Shown in pieces: positions 6,901-15,024 of a stretch of DNA of 15,557 nt. Below the pieces are notes generated by a model. That model did not search any database and was not told where the DNA came from. It was given only the letters and a program-made list of their open reading frames with translations. The first letter of the stretch is position 1. Each line of letters begins with the position of its first letter. The stretch covers positions 1-15,557 of the forward strand of contig DATGXI010000088.1 in assembly GCA_035299065.1 (NCBI GenBank), written 5' to 3'. Origin of the DNA: DASPJQ01 sp035299065. Its GTDB lineage: Bacteria > Bacteroidota > Bacteroidia > Flavobacteriales_D > UBA2798. The translations under genes were made by a program, and so were the position numbers.

Positions 6901-8145
6901 TTACCAGGTGGTGATTGTTTCAGACAAATCGCTTTGTGTTAAATCGGTTGTAAAAAGAGCGTGGTAGGTTATGCCCACATTGTAACGGTAACTATACCCA
7001 TCAAATGCAGTTCCTTCAATGGCAGCAAGGTTTGGGAATGTTACACCATAACACGCATCGTAATAAACACCATCAAGTTTTACAATCTGGTGGTTGTTGA
7101 AATAGGAAGATGGATTTTTTGTGCAGGAGCCGTAAATTCCAACAGCATCGCTGATGTCATACGTGTCCCAAACATAAGCAGTGTAGGGAGGTGGTAGCGT
7201 TGTTATGGTATAGGTATTCTTATACGGAAATTCAGGGCACTCTGCCGCTGCCGAAGGTGTGCCAAATGTCCAGTTTTTTACAATAAACCGGTTAACCGTA
7301 TGACTACATACGGTATTGTTGATGGGTGTTACATACACGTAATTATTGGTACGCACAACGCCTTGTATTTTTATGGCTGCCAAAAACAATTGGGCAAATG
7401 TATAGCACTCAGCATCTTTGTTTGCCAATAACGATGCCAGTGTAACGTTTGGCGAATTCATGATCTTGTAATAAAACAAACTATCGTCATCGCAATTTAA
7501 CACTACATGGTCTAAAAATTCGGTCCATATATGGCTTATAATTCCTGTATCGGTTGATTCGTACTGCGCATTCCTGCAACTTAAATCATACACTGTATGA
7601 AACCACTTAAACTGGCTTGTTTCTGATTGCGGGGTGTCACGCACAACGTACAGGGTATTTGTAGATGTACCTGCAGGGTACCAGGTTGTACCGTCAAATG
7701 AAAATTCCCACTCAATGGTAAATGGTTTAAAAAATCGTACAATATTGTCAGTAAACACATGTGAACCCACTGTTGCCGGATAGTTAAACGGATAAACCGT
7801 TCCTGAAGGTGAACCCAGGGTTACACTTGTTGCAGGAAAGTCCATGGCATCAGATCCCGAGCCACGCACCCAAATACTTGCAGGAACATTGGCGCAATCA
7901 ATGGTAAAGCTTGCGGCAACGGTAGGCGCATTATTGCTTACATAGGCAACCGGAAATTGATTTCCGGCAGCGGTAAATTGTGGTGTACTGTAAGGTCCGC
8001 TTCCATTGTCTTTTTTAATGGTTAGGTTACCACCGCTAAACGTTACACTTACAAGGTCAACGTTTGAATAGGTGAAATTTTGGCTGTTTACACAAACCGG
8101 GCTTAAAAGGCCGGCCAGTAAAAGTCCATGCACGATTTTTTGCAT
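6901..8145 (-). CDS. Exported protein with possible transglutaminase-like cysteine domain
   Basis: This 414-residue protein has a signal peptide (MQKIVHGLLLAGLLSPVCVNSQ). The N-terminal half (about 25-165) looks like one or two beta-sandwich domains (SFTIDCANVPASIWVRGSG, then FTIEWEFSFDGTTWYPAG). The C-terminal half has AECYTFAQLFLAAIKIQGV (246-264), which resembles the Cys-bearing helix of transglutaminase-like folds ('..C.d.A.lf...lra.Gi'). FNNHQIVKLDGVYYDACYGV (349-368) resembles the strand pair that supplies the His and Asp. C247, H352 and D363 would be the triad. A conserved-looking VKNWTFG (289-295) lies between. The family resemblance is my reading, not a database match; the protein could be a cysteine protease, a cross-linking enzyme or an inactive relative. 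It has no T9SS tail and is first in a three-gene unit. Confidence 0.62.
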   Translation of the reverse strand: MQKIVHGLLLAGLLSPVCVNSQNFTYSNVDLVSVTFSGGNLTIKKDNGSGPYSTPQFTAAGNQFPVAYVSNNAPTVAASFTIDCANVPASIWVRGSGSDAMDFPATSVTLGSPSGTVYPFNYPATVGSHVFTDNIVRFFKPFTIEWEFSFDGTTWYPAGTSTNTLYVVRDTPQSETSQFKWFHTVYDLSCRNAQYESTDTGIISHIWTEFLDHVVLNCDDDSLFYYKIMNSPNVTLASLLANKDAECYTFAQLFLAAIKIQGVVRTNNYVYVTPINNTVCSHTVNRFIVKNWTFGTPSAAAECPEFPYKNTYTITTLPPPYTAYVWDTYDISDAVGIYGSCTKNPSSYFNNHQIVKLDGVYYDACYGVTFPNLAAIEGTAFDGYSYRYNVGITYHALFTTDLTQSDLSETITTW

Positions 8146-8224
8146 TGTGGTTTTTTTGATTGTGGTAAATTTAAGGAAAATAATGGTTAAATAGTTGCTG
8201 CCTGGTGGATTTATTCAGATTTTT

Positions 8225-8293
8225 AGAACGCTGATGACGCTGATGGTCATGATTTAAGATGATTTTTAATCAATTCAGTGGCATCAACGTTCT
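8225..8293. repeat. Imperfect palindromic intergenic element (69 bp)
   Basis: The outer arms, 8225-8243 (AGAACGCTGATGACGCTGA) and the reverse complement of 8275-8293 (AGAACGTTGATGCCACTGA), agree at 16 of 19 positions. The interior is AT-rich and itself partly self-complementary (GATTTAAGATG... against ...TTTTTAATC). It lies between the stop of the lipoprotein gene (8309) and the start of the 414-residue protein (8145), both on the minus strand. It lacks a T-run on the minus side, so it is not an ordinary intrinsic terminator. From memory, similar palindromes opening with GAACGCTGATGA are scattered in other Bacteroidota; this would need a search. Confidence 0.6.
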
Positions 8294-8308
8294 ATTGGGA
8301 GCGAGTGA

Positions 8309-8836
8309 TTATTTAATTCTCTTATACGGAAAAACCTCTTTTGCTTCCTTGCCGTTGCGTATTCCTGATATTTCGGCAATAAGAGAGTCTTGGTTTATGT
8401 ACCTATAAGTGATTTTTGTTGGAAAATCATGTTTGGGATTTTCAAATACGATTTCAATATCGCTTAGCCTTGTCAGTTTGAATTCTACAGGCTTTCCATC
8501 ATTCTGATCATTCACTGTAGGGATATAAAATGCATTTTTGCCACGATGTTCTATCCTGATTGATTCCTTTAAAATAGTATCGCTTTTTTGAATTCCGAAG
8601 CTTTTTCCAATCCACACTGTATCGCTTTTCATTTCCCAACTTTCGTACATCGACATTTCAGGAGAAATATTTGCCCAGGACCCGAGCACCCATGGAAAGG
8701 CATTCAGGTTATTGGGAAAATCCGGTATACTGGTTATTTCAGTTGTGTCTTTTTTTATTGATTTTTCCCTTTCTTTTTCTCCTCCACATGAAGCTATCAC
8801 CGAACAGCAGGCAAGTATTACCACTATTTTTCTCAT
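8309..8836 (-). CDS. Lipoprotein with DUF6265-like domain
   Basis: This 175-residue protein begins with a lipoprotein signal (MRKIVVILACCSVIASC, lipobox with acceptor C17), followed by a charged linker with a run of K and E. The domain from about 45 to 172 starts FPWVLGSWANISPE...YESWEMKSDTVWIGKSFG and contains IVFENPKHDFPTKITYRY. That 'F-E-N-P-x-H-D-F-P' motif is the one I associate with the DUF6265 family of small calycin-like beta-barrel proteins of unknown function. It would be anchored in the inner or outer membrane facing the periplasm or surface. The start lies one base after the osmC stop, so the two are co-transcribed, although no functional link is evident. Family assignment is by motif recall. 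Confidence 0.78.
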   Translation of the reverse strand: MRKIVVILACCSVIASCGGEKEREKSIKKDTTEITSIPDFPNNLNAFPWVLGSWANISPEMSMYESWEMKSDTVWIGKSFGIQKSDTILKESIRIEHRGKNAFYIPTVNDQNDGKPVEFKLTRLSDIEIVFENPKHDFPTKITYRYINQDSLIAEISGIRNGKEAKEVFPYKRIK

Positions 8837-8837
8837 C

Positions 8838-9251
8838 TTAATTAAGTATAGCCGACTTAACCGTAACGGGTGCTTTCATCATTTGTGAAACAGGACAATT
8901 ATGTCCGGCATCTTCTACGATCTCTTTAAATTCTGATTCAGGTATACCTTTTATTTTTGCTTTTATGGTGAGTGCTGAACTTTTAATTTCACCTGCCTCA
9001 AAACTCACTTCGCATTCGGTTTCCAGCGTGTCAGGTGTGTATCCGGCCGCACTAAACGCAAAAGCCAGTTTCATGGCAAAACAACCGGCATGGGCTGCTG
9101 CAATCAATTCTTCAGGATTTGTACTTCCTGTTTTTTCGGTGCGCGATTTATATGAATACGGAGTATTTTTTAAAACCCCACTGGTTGTATTAAGGTTCCC
9201 CGAACCGTCAACGCCCGTTCCTTTCCAAACGGCTGATGCTTGATTTTTCAT
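8838..9251 (-). CDS. osmC: OsmC-family organic hydroperoxide reductase
   Basis: This 137-residue cytosolic protein has the length and layout of OsmC. TNPEELIAAAHAGCFAMKLAF (44-64) carries the first redox cysteine C57 with E48, and AGHNCPVSQMMKA (115-127) carries the second, C119. R37 matches the conserved active-site arginine. The N-terminal AVWKGTGVDGSGNL...SGVLKNTPYSYKSR is closer to the OsmC than to the Ohr subgroup, from memory of the E. coli protein. These dimeric thiol peroxidases reduce organic hydroperoxides, with lipoyl-type thiols as reductant. It heads a two-gene unit with the DUF6265 lipoprotein. A TATATTTG element about 65 bases upstream could be its promoter. Confidence 0.93.
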   Translation of the reverse strand: MKNQASAVWKGTGVDGSGNLNTTSGVLKNTPYSYKSRTEKTGSTNPEELIAAAHAGCFAMKLAFAFSAAGYTPDTLETECEVSFEAGEIKSSALTIKAKIKGIPESEFKEIVEDAGHNCPVSQMMKAPVTVKSAILN

Positions 9252-9315
9252 TTGAATAATGGTTTAATGGTTTTTATCGCTTTGCAATCATAGCTATGTG
9301 TTGCTTTTTTTATTT

Positions 9316-9323
9316 CAAATATA
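9316..9323 (-). promoter_or_regulatory. Possible -7 element for osmC
   Basis: TATATTTG on the minus strand is an exact match to the Bacteroidota -7 consensus TAnnTTTG and would give a leader of about 60 bases for osmC. No good TTG -33 element is present; the spot where it would lie is inside the hairpin of the preceding terminator. Motif match only. Confidence 0.35.
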
Positions 9324-9356
9324 AAATAAAAAGGCCCGGTTGAATTAACCAGGGCC
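9322..9356 (-). terminator. Intrinsic terminator of the VCBS-repeat gene
   Basis: GGCCC (9333-9337) pairs with GGGCC (9352-9356) and GGTT (9338-9341) with AACC (9347-9350), with one bulged base and a five-base loop. On the minus strand the hairpin is followed by TTTTTATTTTAT. It begins 28 bases past the stop codon at 9384. Confidence 0.85.
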
Positions 9357-9383
9357 ATGATTTTGGAAAAAAATAATGAATTA

Positions 9384-11663
9384 TTATTTTGATTTGCAAC
9401 AAACCAGTTTTTGTGTTTTCACGTAATTGCGATCATCAAGTAGTTGCAATATGTAAATGCCGTCTGAAACCTGGCCCATATCAATGGTGTGTGAGGTTGC
9501 GTTGAAGTTTCCACCCAAAACAATTTTACCACTTATGTCGGTTATGGTATACTTGTAGCGCCTGTTTTCACTTGTGTTGATGGTTAGCAACGCATTAACA
9601 GGGTTAGGGTAAACGTTTAATTCAAACGAAGAACCTGTTTCATGTATGTTGCCGGGATCACCGGTAGCTCCGTAAAACAATGATAGTCCGCCACGGTAAT
9701 TACCAACAATCATATCAGGTAACGCATCCCCGTTGAGCTTATCAACCGCTGCACCAACACGACCACCAACTTTATTGTAATGACCCAATGAATCGGCAAG
9801 GTTAAAATTGCCTGTTAAATTTCCATCAATATTATCAAATTGATAAACCACACCTTTTTGCGAACCAACAAACAACACATAATCTCCGGCATTGTCATAA
9901 ATGGCGGGTACGCTGTAACCCACCGGTGTAAAACTTTCGCTTACGTCAATTCCACCAAGGGTATCTTCGGTAAGTGTAAATACAGGCGAGCTGGTTGTTC
10001 CCGTGTTTTCATAATACCATAAAGTAGCAAACTGGCGGCCAACCACAAGATCAAGGTCACCATCACGGTTTAAGTCAACTAAAAGCGGGGTTGCATATTG
10101 GCCAACATCAATTGTGGCGGCTGTGTTGTCAACCATTAATGGTGTTGTTAAGGTAAACGCAGCGGGTAATGAAACACCTGCTGTATTGGTAAAATAATGC
10201 AAATGTCCGTCTTTATCACCAACCACCATGTCTTTATCACCGTCATTGTCCAAATCACCAAAGGTTGGATATAAACCGGTAACACCAAGAGCTGAAAATA
10301 AATTTCCGTAATCGTTATTTACCAGGTCATAGGTTGGATTGGCTGGTGTGCCCACGTTTTTGTAAAGTCCAAGCATGGGGGTATAAATTCCGGCTCCGCT
10401 GTAAAAGCCAAAGTTAGCAACTACCAGGTCTTTCAAACCATCATTATCATAGTCAAAGAAAACAGGTAATGTTCCTTCGCCACGTTCAATCATTTCATTT
10501 TGCATGAAACCACTGTGGTTAAACTCAAAAACAGGTGTTGTGTCGGTGCTGGTGTTTAAGTAAAGCCAGTTTCCAGTGGTATTATTTGAGTTGGTATACG
10601 CATTTGGTGAGCAAACCAAATCGCGTTTTTCATCGTTGTTAATGTCAACATAAAATACACCGGGAAAAGTTTCTATATCAACCGGCACATCATAACTGGG
10701 GAATGTTATGTCAGCTGAATCCATGTCTGAGTTCATGTTTGGAGCCGTTCCGCCATTTAACAACATGGCAACATTGTTACATGCAATATCGGCTTCAATA
10801 AGGTCTTTTGCATTTATGCCATTAATGTCAATTGCCAGCAGGGTTGAGCCGGCATGGCGGGTTTCTCCATCGCGCATTTCGTTCGCAGTTTCTTCTGTAA
10901 TGAGTCCTTCATAGGTAACTTCATATTCATTAAACTCTCCCATTTCAGGAGTTCCTACACCCGTACAATTGGTTGTAGAGGTATGTAAAAATATAATGCA
11001 CGAATCGTTGTCTTCTTTAAAGTGTCCCCATGACTGGTTTTTCAGGGTATACTTCAGGCTATCACAACCATAACCCAGTTCTACCGAATAATTTTTGTGG
11101 TATTCCACAAATGTACCGAATACGCCAAATGTTAATATATCCAGGTCGCCATCGTAATCGATGTCTTCTACCGAAGGAATGTCAACCGAACTTACGTAAA
11201 TATTCAAAAAACTGGTGCATTGTGTTCCCTTTAAGAGACTTTTAACGAGTTGAAATTTTAAAACGGTATCCGATACGTTTTTATATACCGCAAATCCGCC
11301 AGGCGAATAGCAATAAATATCTTCTTTCCCATCGCAATTATAGTCACGTAAAAGCACCCAGTTTGTCATGTTAGGGAACTTTGTTTCGTAAAAAGGCATA
11401 TACCTGTACTGAATGCCGGGTCCGCCCTGGTTGATGAAGGTAAGGGGCTGATTATTGGTGCGGTCAAAAACAAACAGGTCCTTTAGCCCATCCAAATCAA
11501 TGTCAATGCTGTTAAACTGGCAGTAATTCATGCCGCCAACCCAGGCAAAATCAAGCGTGTCAGTACCTTGTTTTACAACAATACTGTCGCCCCGGGTAAA
11601 GGTAAACTGCGACTTTGAGGTCAAAAAGAAACATAAAAAGCTGATTAATAGCGTTTTTCGCAT
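9384..11663 (-). CDS. Secreted VCBS/FG-GAP beta-propeller protein with T9SS type A sorting domain
   Basis: This is a 759-residue exported protein. The signal peptide is about 1-18 (MRKTLLISFLCFFLTSKS). The body is built of VCBS/FG-GAP repeats with calcium-binding loops of the form D-x-D-x-D-G-x-x-D: DIDLDGLKDLFVFD, DYNCDGKEDIYCY, DIDYDGDLDILTFG, DINNDEKRDLVCS, DYDNDGLKDLVVAN, DLDNDGDKDMVVGD, DLNRDGDLDLVVGR and KLNGDALPDMIVGN, plus a few degenerate copies. This suggests one large or two beta-propellers. The C-terminal 80 residues are a T9SS type A domain (LNVYPNPVNALLTI, ITDISGKIVLGG, VSDGIYILQLLD). The extreme end is LVCCKSK, with two cysteines not usual for this tail. It is probably a surface adhesin or binding protein; ligand unknown. 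It is transcribed alone and divergently from secDF, and ends at an intrinsic terminator. Confidence 0.92.
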   Translation of the reverse strand: MRKTLLISFLCFFLTSKSQFTFTRGDSIVVKQGTDTLDFAWVGGMNYCQFNSIDIDLDGLKDLFVFDRTNNQPLTFINQGGPGIQYRYMPFYETKFPNMTNWVLLRDYNCDGKEDIYCYSPGGFAVYKNVSDTVLKFQLVKSLLKGTQCTSFLNIYVSSVDIPSVEDIDYDGDLDILTFGVFGTFVEYHKNYSVELGYGCDSLKYTLKNQSWGHFKEDNDSCIIFLHTSTTNCTGVGTPEMGEFNEYEVTYEGLITEETANEMRDGETRHAGSTLLAIDINGINAKDLIEADIACNNVAMLLNGGTAPNMNSDMDSADITFPSYDVPVDIETFPGVFYVDINNDEKRDLVCSPNAYTNSNNTTGNWLYLNTSTDTTPVFEFNHSGFMQNEMIERGEGTLPVFFDYDNDGLKDLVVANFGFYSGAGIYTPMLGLYKNVGTPANPTYDLVNNDYGNLFSALGVTGLYPTFGDLDNDGDKDMVVGDKDGHLHYFTNTAGVSLPAAFTLTTPLMVDNTAATIDVGQYATPLLVDLNRDGDLDLVVGRQFATLWYYENTGTTSSPVFTLTEDTLGGIDVSESFTPVGYSVPAIYDNAGDYVLFVGSQKGVVYQFDNIDGNLTGNFNLADSLGHYNKVGGRVGAAVDKLNGDALPDMIVGNYRGGLSLFYGATGDPGNIHETGSSFELNVYPNPVNALLTINTSENRRYKYTITDISGKIVLGGNFNATSHTIDMGQVSDGIYILQLLDDRNYVKTQKLVCCKSK

Positions 11664-11768
11664 GACGTGTGATTTTGGTTTAACTGCCTAAATATACGTG
11701 TTTTAGCGGTGGTTAGATACATAAAATGAGGCAGCGGTTAATAAAATTGAGCCAGCCTGAAACTAATG

Positions 11769-11799
11769 TTGGTAAATATGGTGCTTAATTCTATATTTG
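11769..11799 (+). promoter_or_regulatory. Bacteroidota-type promoter of secDF
   Basis: TATATTTG (11792-11799) matches the -7 consensus TAnnTTTG exactly, and TTG (11769-11771) lies 20 bases upstream, a normal spacing for the -33 element. Transcription would start near 11805, leaving a leader of about 23 bases before the ATG at 11828. Confidence 0.7.
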
Positions 11800-11827
11800 C
11801 AACCCAATTTTTAAAAACTCAATTGTA

Positions 11828-14800
11828 ATGCAAGCACGTAGATCCATACTGGTATTTACCATTTTACTTTCACTGGCATGTTTATACCAGATCTCTTTCT
11901 CATTCTTCACAAATAAGGAGGAAGCTAAAGCGTCAAAAAGAGCAAACACGAAACTCGACTCCATCACGCGTGGCAGTGGGTATTTCATGAATGGTACCGA
12001 TACGCTTTGGGTAAAGAAGCCCGTTGATAAGGAAAATATCCTGAACATTCTTGAAGAGAATGAGATTCGCAGAATAACCTACAAAGCTATTTACCCATTA
12101 ACAGGTAAAACATATGCTGAGTGTAAGGCCAACGAAATGGCCCTGGGTCTTGACTTAAAAGGCGGTATGTCTGTAACGCTTGAAATTTCTTATCCAAGCC
12201 TTGTAGAGAATCTTTCTGGAAAAAGTAAGAATCCTGTATTTACAGTTCCTTATCAAAAAGCGTATGAGCGTTCAAAAACGTCAACCGTAGATTTTATTAC
12301 ACTTTTTGAAGAAGAGTTTAACAAAACACAGGAAGGAAAAAGCCTTGCAACCATTTTTGCAGTGGGTGATCCAACCCGTTTTGACACAAAAATGACAAAC
12401 CAGCAAGTGTTTGACAGGCTTCGTAAAGAAGCAAAAGATGCACTTGACCGTACTGAAAACATTATTTCAAACCGTATCAACAAATTTGGTGTAACTGAAC
12501 CAAACATTCAAAAGCAACCGTTAACAGGTCGTTTATTGATTGAGCTACCGGGTGTAAAAGATAAATTGCGTGTACGTAAATTATTGCAAACTACGGCAAG
12601 CCTTGAGTTTTGGGAAACATACAACAACTCAGAAGCATACACGTATATAGAGCAAGCTAACAAAGTTCTTGCAGGCGTTCTTTATAACATTGAAGATGCT
12701 GATACAACAGCTGAAGTAGCTGATACAACCACGGCTGCTGCAGGTGATACCACTTTAGCAACTAATAATCCTGGTGACACAACCAAAAAAGATGGCGATA
12801 CCGCAAGTTCAAACCTTCTTGATGCTAAATCAAAAGACAAAAAAGCCGATACAACAGCAAAAAGTCGTGAAGAGCAGTTGAAGCAAAACCCATTGTTCCG
12901 TTACCTGCAGTTGGCATTACGTCAGCAACAGGATGGACAAAAAGGGTATTACTGGGAGAATGGAAGCCGTATTGGTATGTGCCAGTTGCAGGATACAAAC
13001 GCACTGAATACTTTATTGCATCACCCGGCTCTAGCCACTGTTTTCCCAACCGACATGAAGTTGATGTGGGGAGCAAAGCCAGAAGTATTTGATGAAAAAC
13101 CGTCTAACTTCCTTAGCCTTTACGTTATTAAAGTAACCAACCGTGATGGTGCGCCTGCATTGGAAGGTAAATACGTAATTGATGCAAGCCAGCAATATGA
13201 CCAGGTAAATGCATCAAAGGTTACTGTTAACATGCAAATGGATAACCAGGGTGCTGATATTTGGGCGCGTTTGACCCGTGCTAACCGCGGTAAAGCCATT
13301 GCCATTGTTCTTGACAATGTAGTGTATTCGGCACCAATGGTTGAAAACGAAATTCCAAACGGTAGTTCGGTTATTTCAGGAAACTTTACCATTGATGAGG
13401 CAACTGACTTAGCCAACATTCTTAAAGCCGGTTCATTGCCAGCACGTGCAAAAATTGTTGACGAGGCCATTGTTGGACCAACATTGGGTTCTGAAAATAT
13501 TTCAAGTGGTTTCTTCTCGTTTGTAGCTTCGTTTATACTTATCCTTATTTATATGATCCTGTTCTACAACAAAGCAGGATTGGTTGCAAACATTGCCTTA
13601 ATTGCTAACGTATTCTTCTTAATGGGTGCGCTTGCATCGGTTGGAGCTACATTAACACTACCGGGTATTGCGGGTATCGTACTTACCATGGGTATGGCGG
13701 TTGACGGTAACGTACTTATATATGAACGTATCAAAGAAATTCTTCGTGAAGGTAAACCGCTTAAAACGGCTATTGATGAAGGGTTCCGGGGTTCTTACGC
13801 CACCATTATTGATGCGAACGTAACCAACTTATTAATTGCAATTGTACTGGGTGTATTTGGTACAGGCCCAATTCGCGGATTTGCCGTTACCTTAATCATC
13901 GGTATATTTACTTCGGTATTCTGTTCAATCTTTATCACGCGTTTAGTGGTTACCTGGTTTACCGATCGTAAAAAGAACCTTACCTTCTCATTTAAATGGA
14001 GTGAGAAATTCCTGTCGGATACCAGCTTTGATTTCGTAAAACGCAGGAAAGTCTATTACGCTATTTCAGGTTTGGTAATTATTGCAGGGTGTGCATCACT
14101 TGCAGTTCGCGGCCTGGACCGTGGAGTTGAGTTCACAGGAGGCCGTACCTATATTGTAAACTTTATTGACAAAGCGCATGATTTTGACAAAGTGCGTACC
14201 GCCATTGGCGATGAGTGCTTGAATTCAGAGGGGGCCAAAGTATACCCTGAGGTAAAAATGATTGAAAATAAATTCAAGGCAAAAATTACCACCAAGTACA
14301 TGATTGCTGAGGGCGATGACAGGAAAACCGACTCCATAGTTGATTTGAAAGTTCGCAAGGGTCTTGCTAAATTTGGTCTTGAGAACGTAGGTTACAAAAT
14401 TGAAGCTTCACGTAAAATTGATCCGGTAATTTCAGCAGCATTCATTAAGTCGGCTATCATTTCAGTTGTGCTTTCAATCATCATCATGTTCCTTTATATC
14501 ATGTTGCGTTTCCAAAAATGGCAATACGGTTTGGGAACTGCGGTGGCTTTAATGCATGACGTTATTTTTGTACTGGGTATGTACTCGTTATTGTATGGTA
14601 TACTGCCATTCAGCATGGAAGTTGACCAGGCATTTATTGCGGCAATCCTTACCATTATGGGCTATTCAATTAACGATACCGTGGTTGTATTTGACCGTAT
14701 TCGTGAATACCTGCGCATGGGACGTAAAGAGAGCCAGGAAGTGCTTATTAATGAAGCCTTGAACTCAACCCTGAGCCGTACCGTTAACAACTCCATTACC

Positions 14801-14968
14801 ATTGCGGTGGTATTGTTCGCTATATTCTTCTTCGGTCCTGAGTCCATTAAAGGATTTACCTTCGCCCTTATGGTGGGTGTAGTTGTTGGAACATATTCAT
14901 CAGTATGTATTGCAACGCCTATCCTGGTAGATTTCCAGGGAAAGAAAAAAGATGAAGTGAAGAAGTAG
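11828..14968 (+). CDS. secDF: Fused protein-export translocase subunit SecDF
   Basis: SecDF uses the proton gradient to pull pre-proteins across the inner membrane after SecYEG; in Bacteroidota SecD and SecF are one chain. The 1046 residues show TM1 (about 7-27), the SecD motif LGLDLKGG (106-113), the P1 periplasmic domain, a five-helix SecD block from about 559 with GMAVDGNVLIYERIKE (D626), and the SecF half from about 738 with RGVEFTGG (765-772) and GYSINDTVVVFDRIRE (D950). Both transmembrane aspartates needed for proton coupling are present. The P1 domain carries a low-complexity insertion (about 288-347) with repeated D-T-T units, absent from E. coli SecD. A strong promoter precedes the gene and an intrinsic terminator follows it. 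Its work would serve all the exported proteins around it, since T9SS cargo first crosses by Sec. Confidence 0.97.
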   Translation: MQARRSILVFTILLSLACLYQISFSFFTNKEEAKASKRANTKLDSITRGSGYFMNGTDTLWVKKPVDKENILNILEENEIRRITYKAIYPLTGKTYAECKANEMALGLDLKGGMSVTLEISYPSLVENLSGKSKNPVFTVPYQKAYERSKTSTVDFITLFEEEFNKTQEGKSLATIFAVGDPTRFDTKMTNQQVFDRLRKEAKDALDRTENIISNRINKFGVTEPNIQKQPLTGRLLIELPGVKDKLRVRKLLQTTASLEFWETYNNSEAYTYIEQANKVLAGVLYNIEDADTTAEVADTTTAAAGDTTLATNNPGDTTKKDGDTASSNLLDAKSKDKKADTTAKSREEQLKQNPLFRYLQLALRQQQDGQKGYYWENGSRIGMCQLQDTNALNTLLHHPALATVFPTDMKLMWGAKPEVFDEKPSNFLSLYVIKVTNRDGAPALEGKYVIDASQQYDQVNASKVTVNMQMDNQGADIWARLTRANRGKAIAIVLDNVVYSAPMVENEIPNGSSVISGNFTIDEATDLANILKAGSLPARAKIVDEAIVGPTLGSENISSGFFSFVASFILILIYMILFYNKAGLVANIALIANVFFLMGALASVGATLTLPGIAGIVLTMGMAVDGNVLIYERIKEILREGKPLKTAIDEGFRGSYATIIDANVTNLLIAIVLGVFGTGPIRGFAVTLIIGIFTSVFCSIFITRLVVTWFTDRKKNLTFSFKWSEKFLSDTSFDFVKRRKVYYAISGLVIIAGCASLAVRGLDRGVEFTGGRTYIVNFIDKAHDFDKVRTAIGDECLNSEGAKVYPEVKMIENKFKAKITTKYMIAEGDDRKTDSIVDLKVRKGLAKFGLENVGYKIEASRKIDPVISAAFIKSAIISVVLSIIIMFLYIMLRFQKWQYGLGTAVALMHDVIFVLGMYSLLYGILPFSMEVDQAFIAAILTIMGYSINDTVVVFDRIREYLRMGRKESQEVLINEALNSTLSRTVNNSITIAVVLFAIFFFGPESIKGFTFALMVGVVVGTYSSVCIATPILVDFQGKKKDEVKK

Positions 14969-14986
14969 ACGATAGACACTAGATAA
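14966..14986. repeat. Three heptamer units at the secDF stop codon
   Basis: TAGACGA, TAGACAC and TAGATAA follow each other in phase, the first T-A-G being the stop codon of secDF. This is a short degenerate tandem array of period 7, placed between the stop and the terminator hairpin. Confidence 0.45.
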
Positions 14987-14989
14987 GCG

Positions 14990-15024
14990 AATCGCCTTTC
15001 GGAAACGGGAGGCGATTTTTTTTT
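14990..15024 (+). terminator. Intrinsic terminator of secDF
   Basis: AATCGCC (14990-14996) pairs with GGCGATT (15011-15017) around a 14-base loop that can pair further (TTTC/GAAA-like). A run of nine T (15016-15024) follows. It lies 21 bases after the secDF stop. Confidence 0.9.

Noticed and set aside
8225..8293. The palindrome as an intrinsic terminator of the lipoprotein gene
   Set aside because: No T-run follows the hairpin on the minus strand.
11689..11696. TATATTTA on the minus strand as promoter of the VCBS gene
   Set aside because: It misses the final G of the -7 consensus and has no TTG at the -33 spacing.
13120..13470. A 116-codon minus-strand frame within secDF
   Set aside because: It is a shadow of conserved SecD coding sequence.
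14662..14979. A 105-codon minus-strand frame over the end of secDF
   Set aside because: It is antisense to the conserved SecF core, with no recognisable domain.
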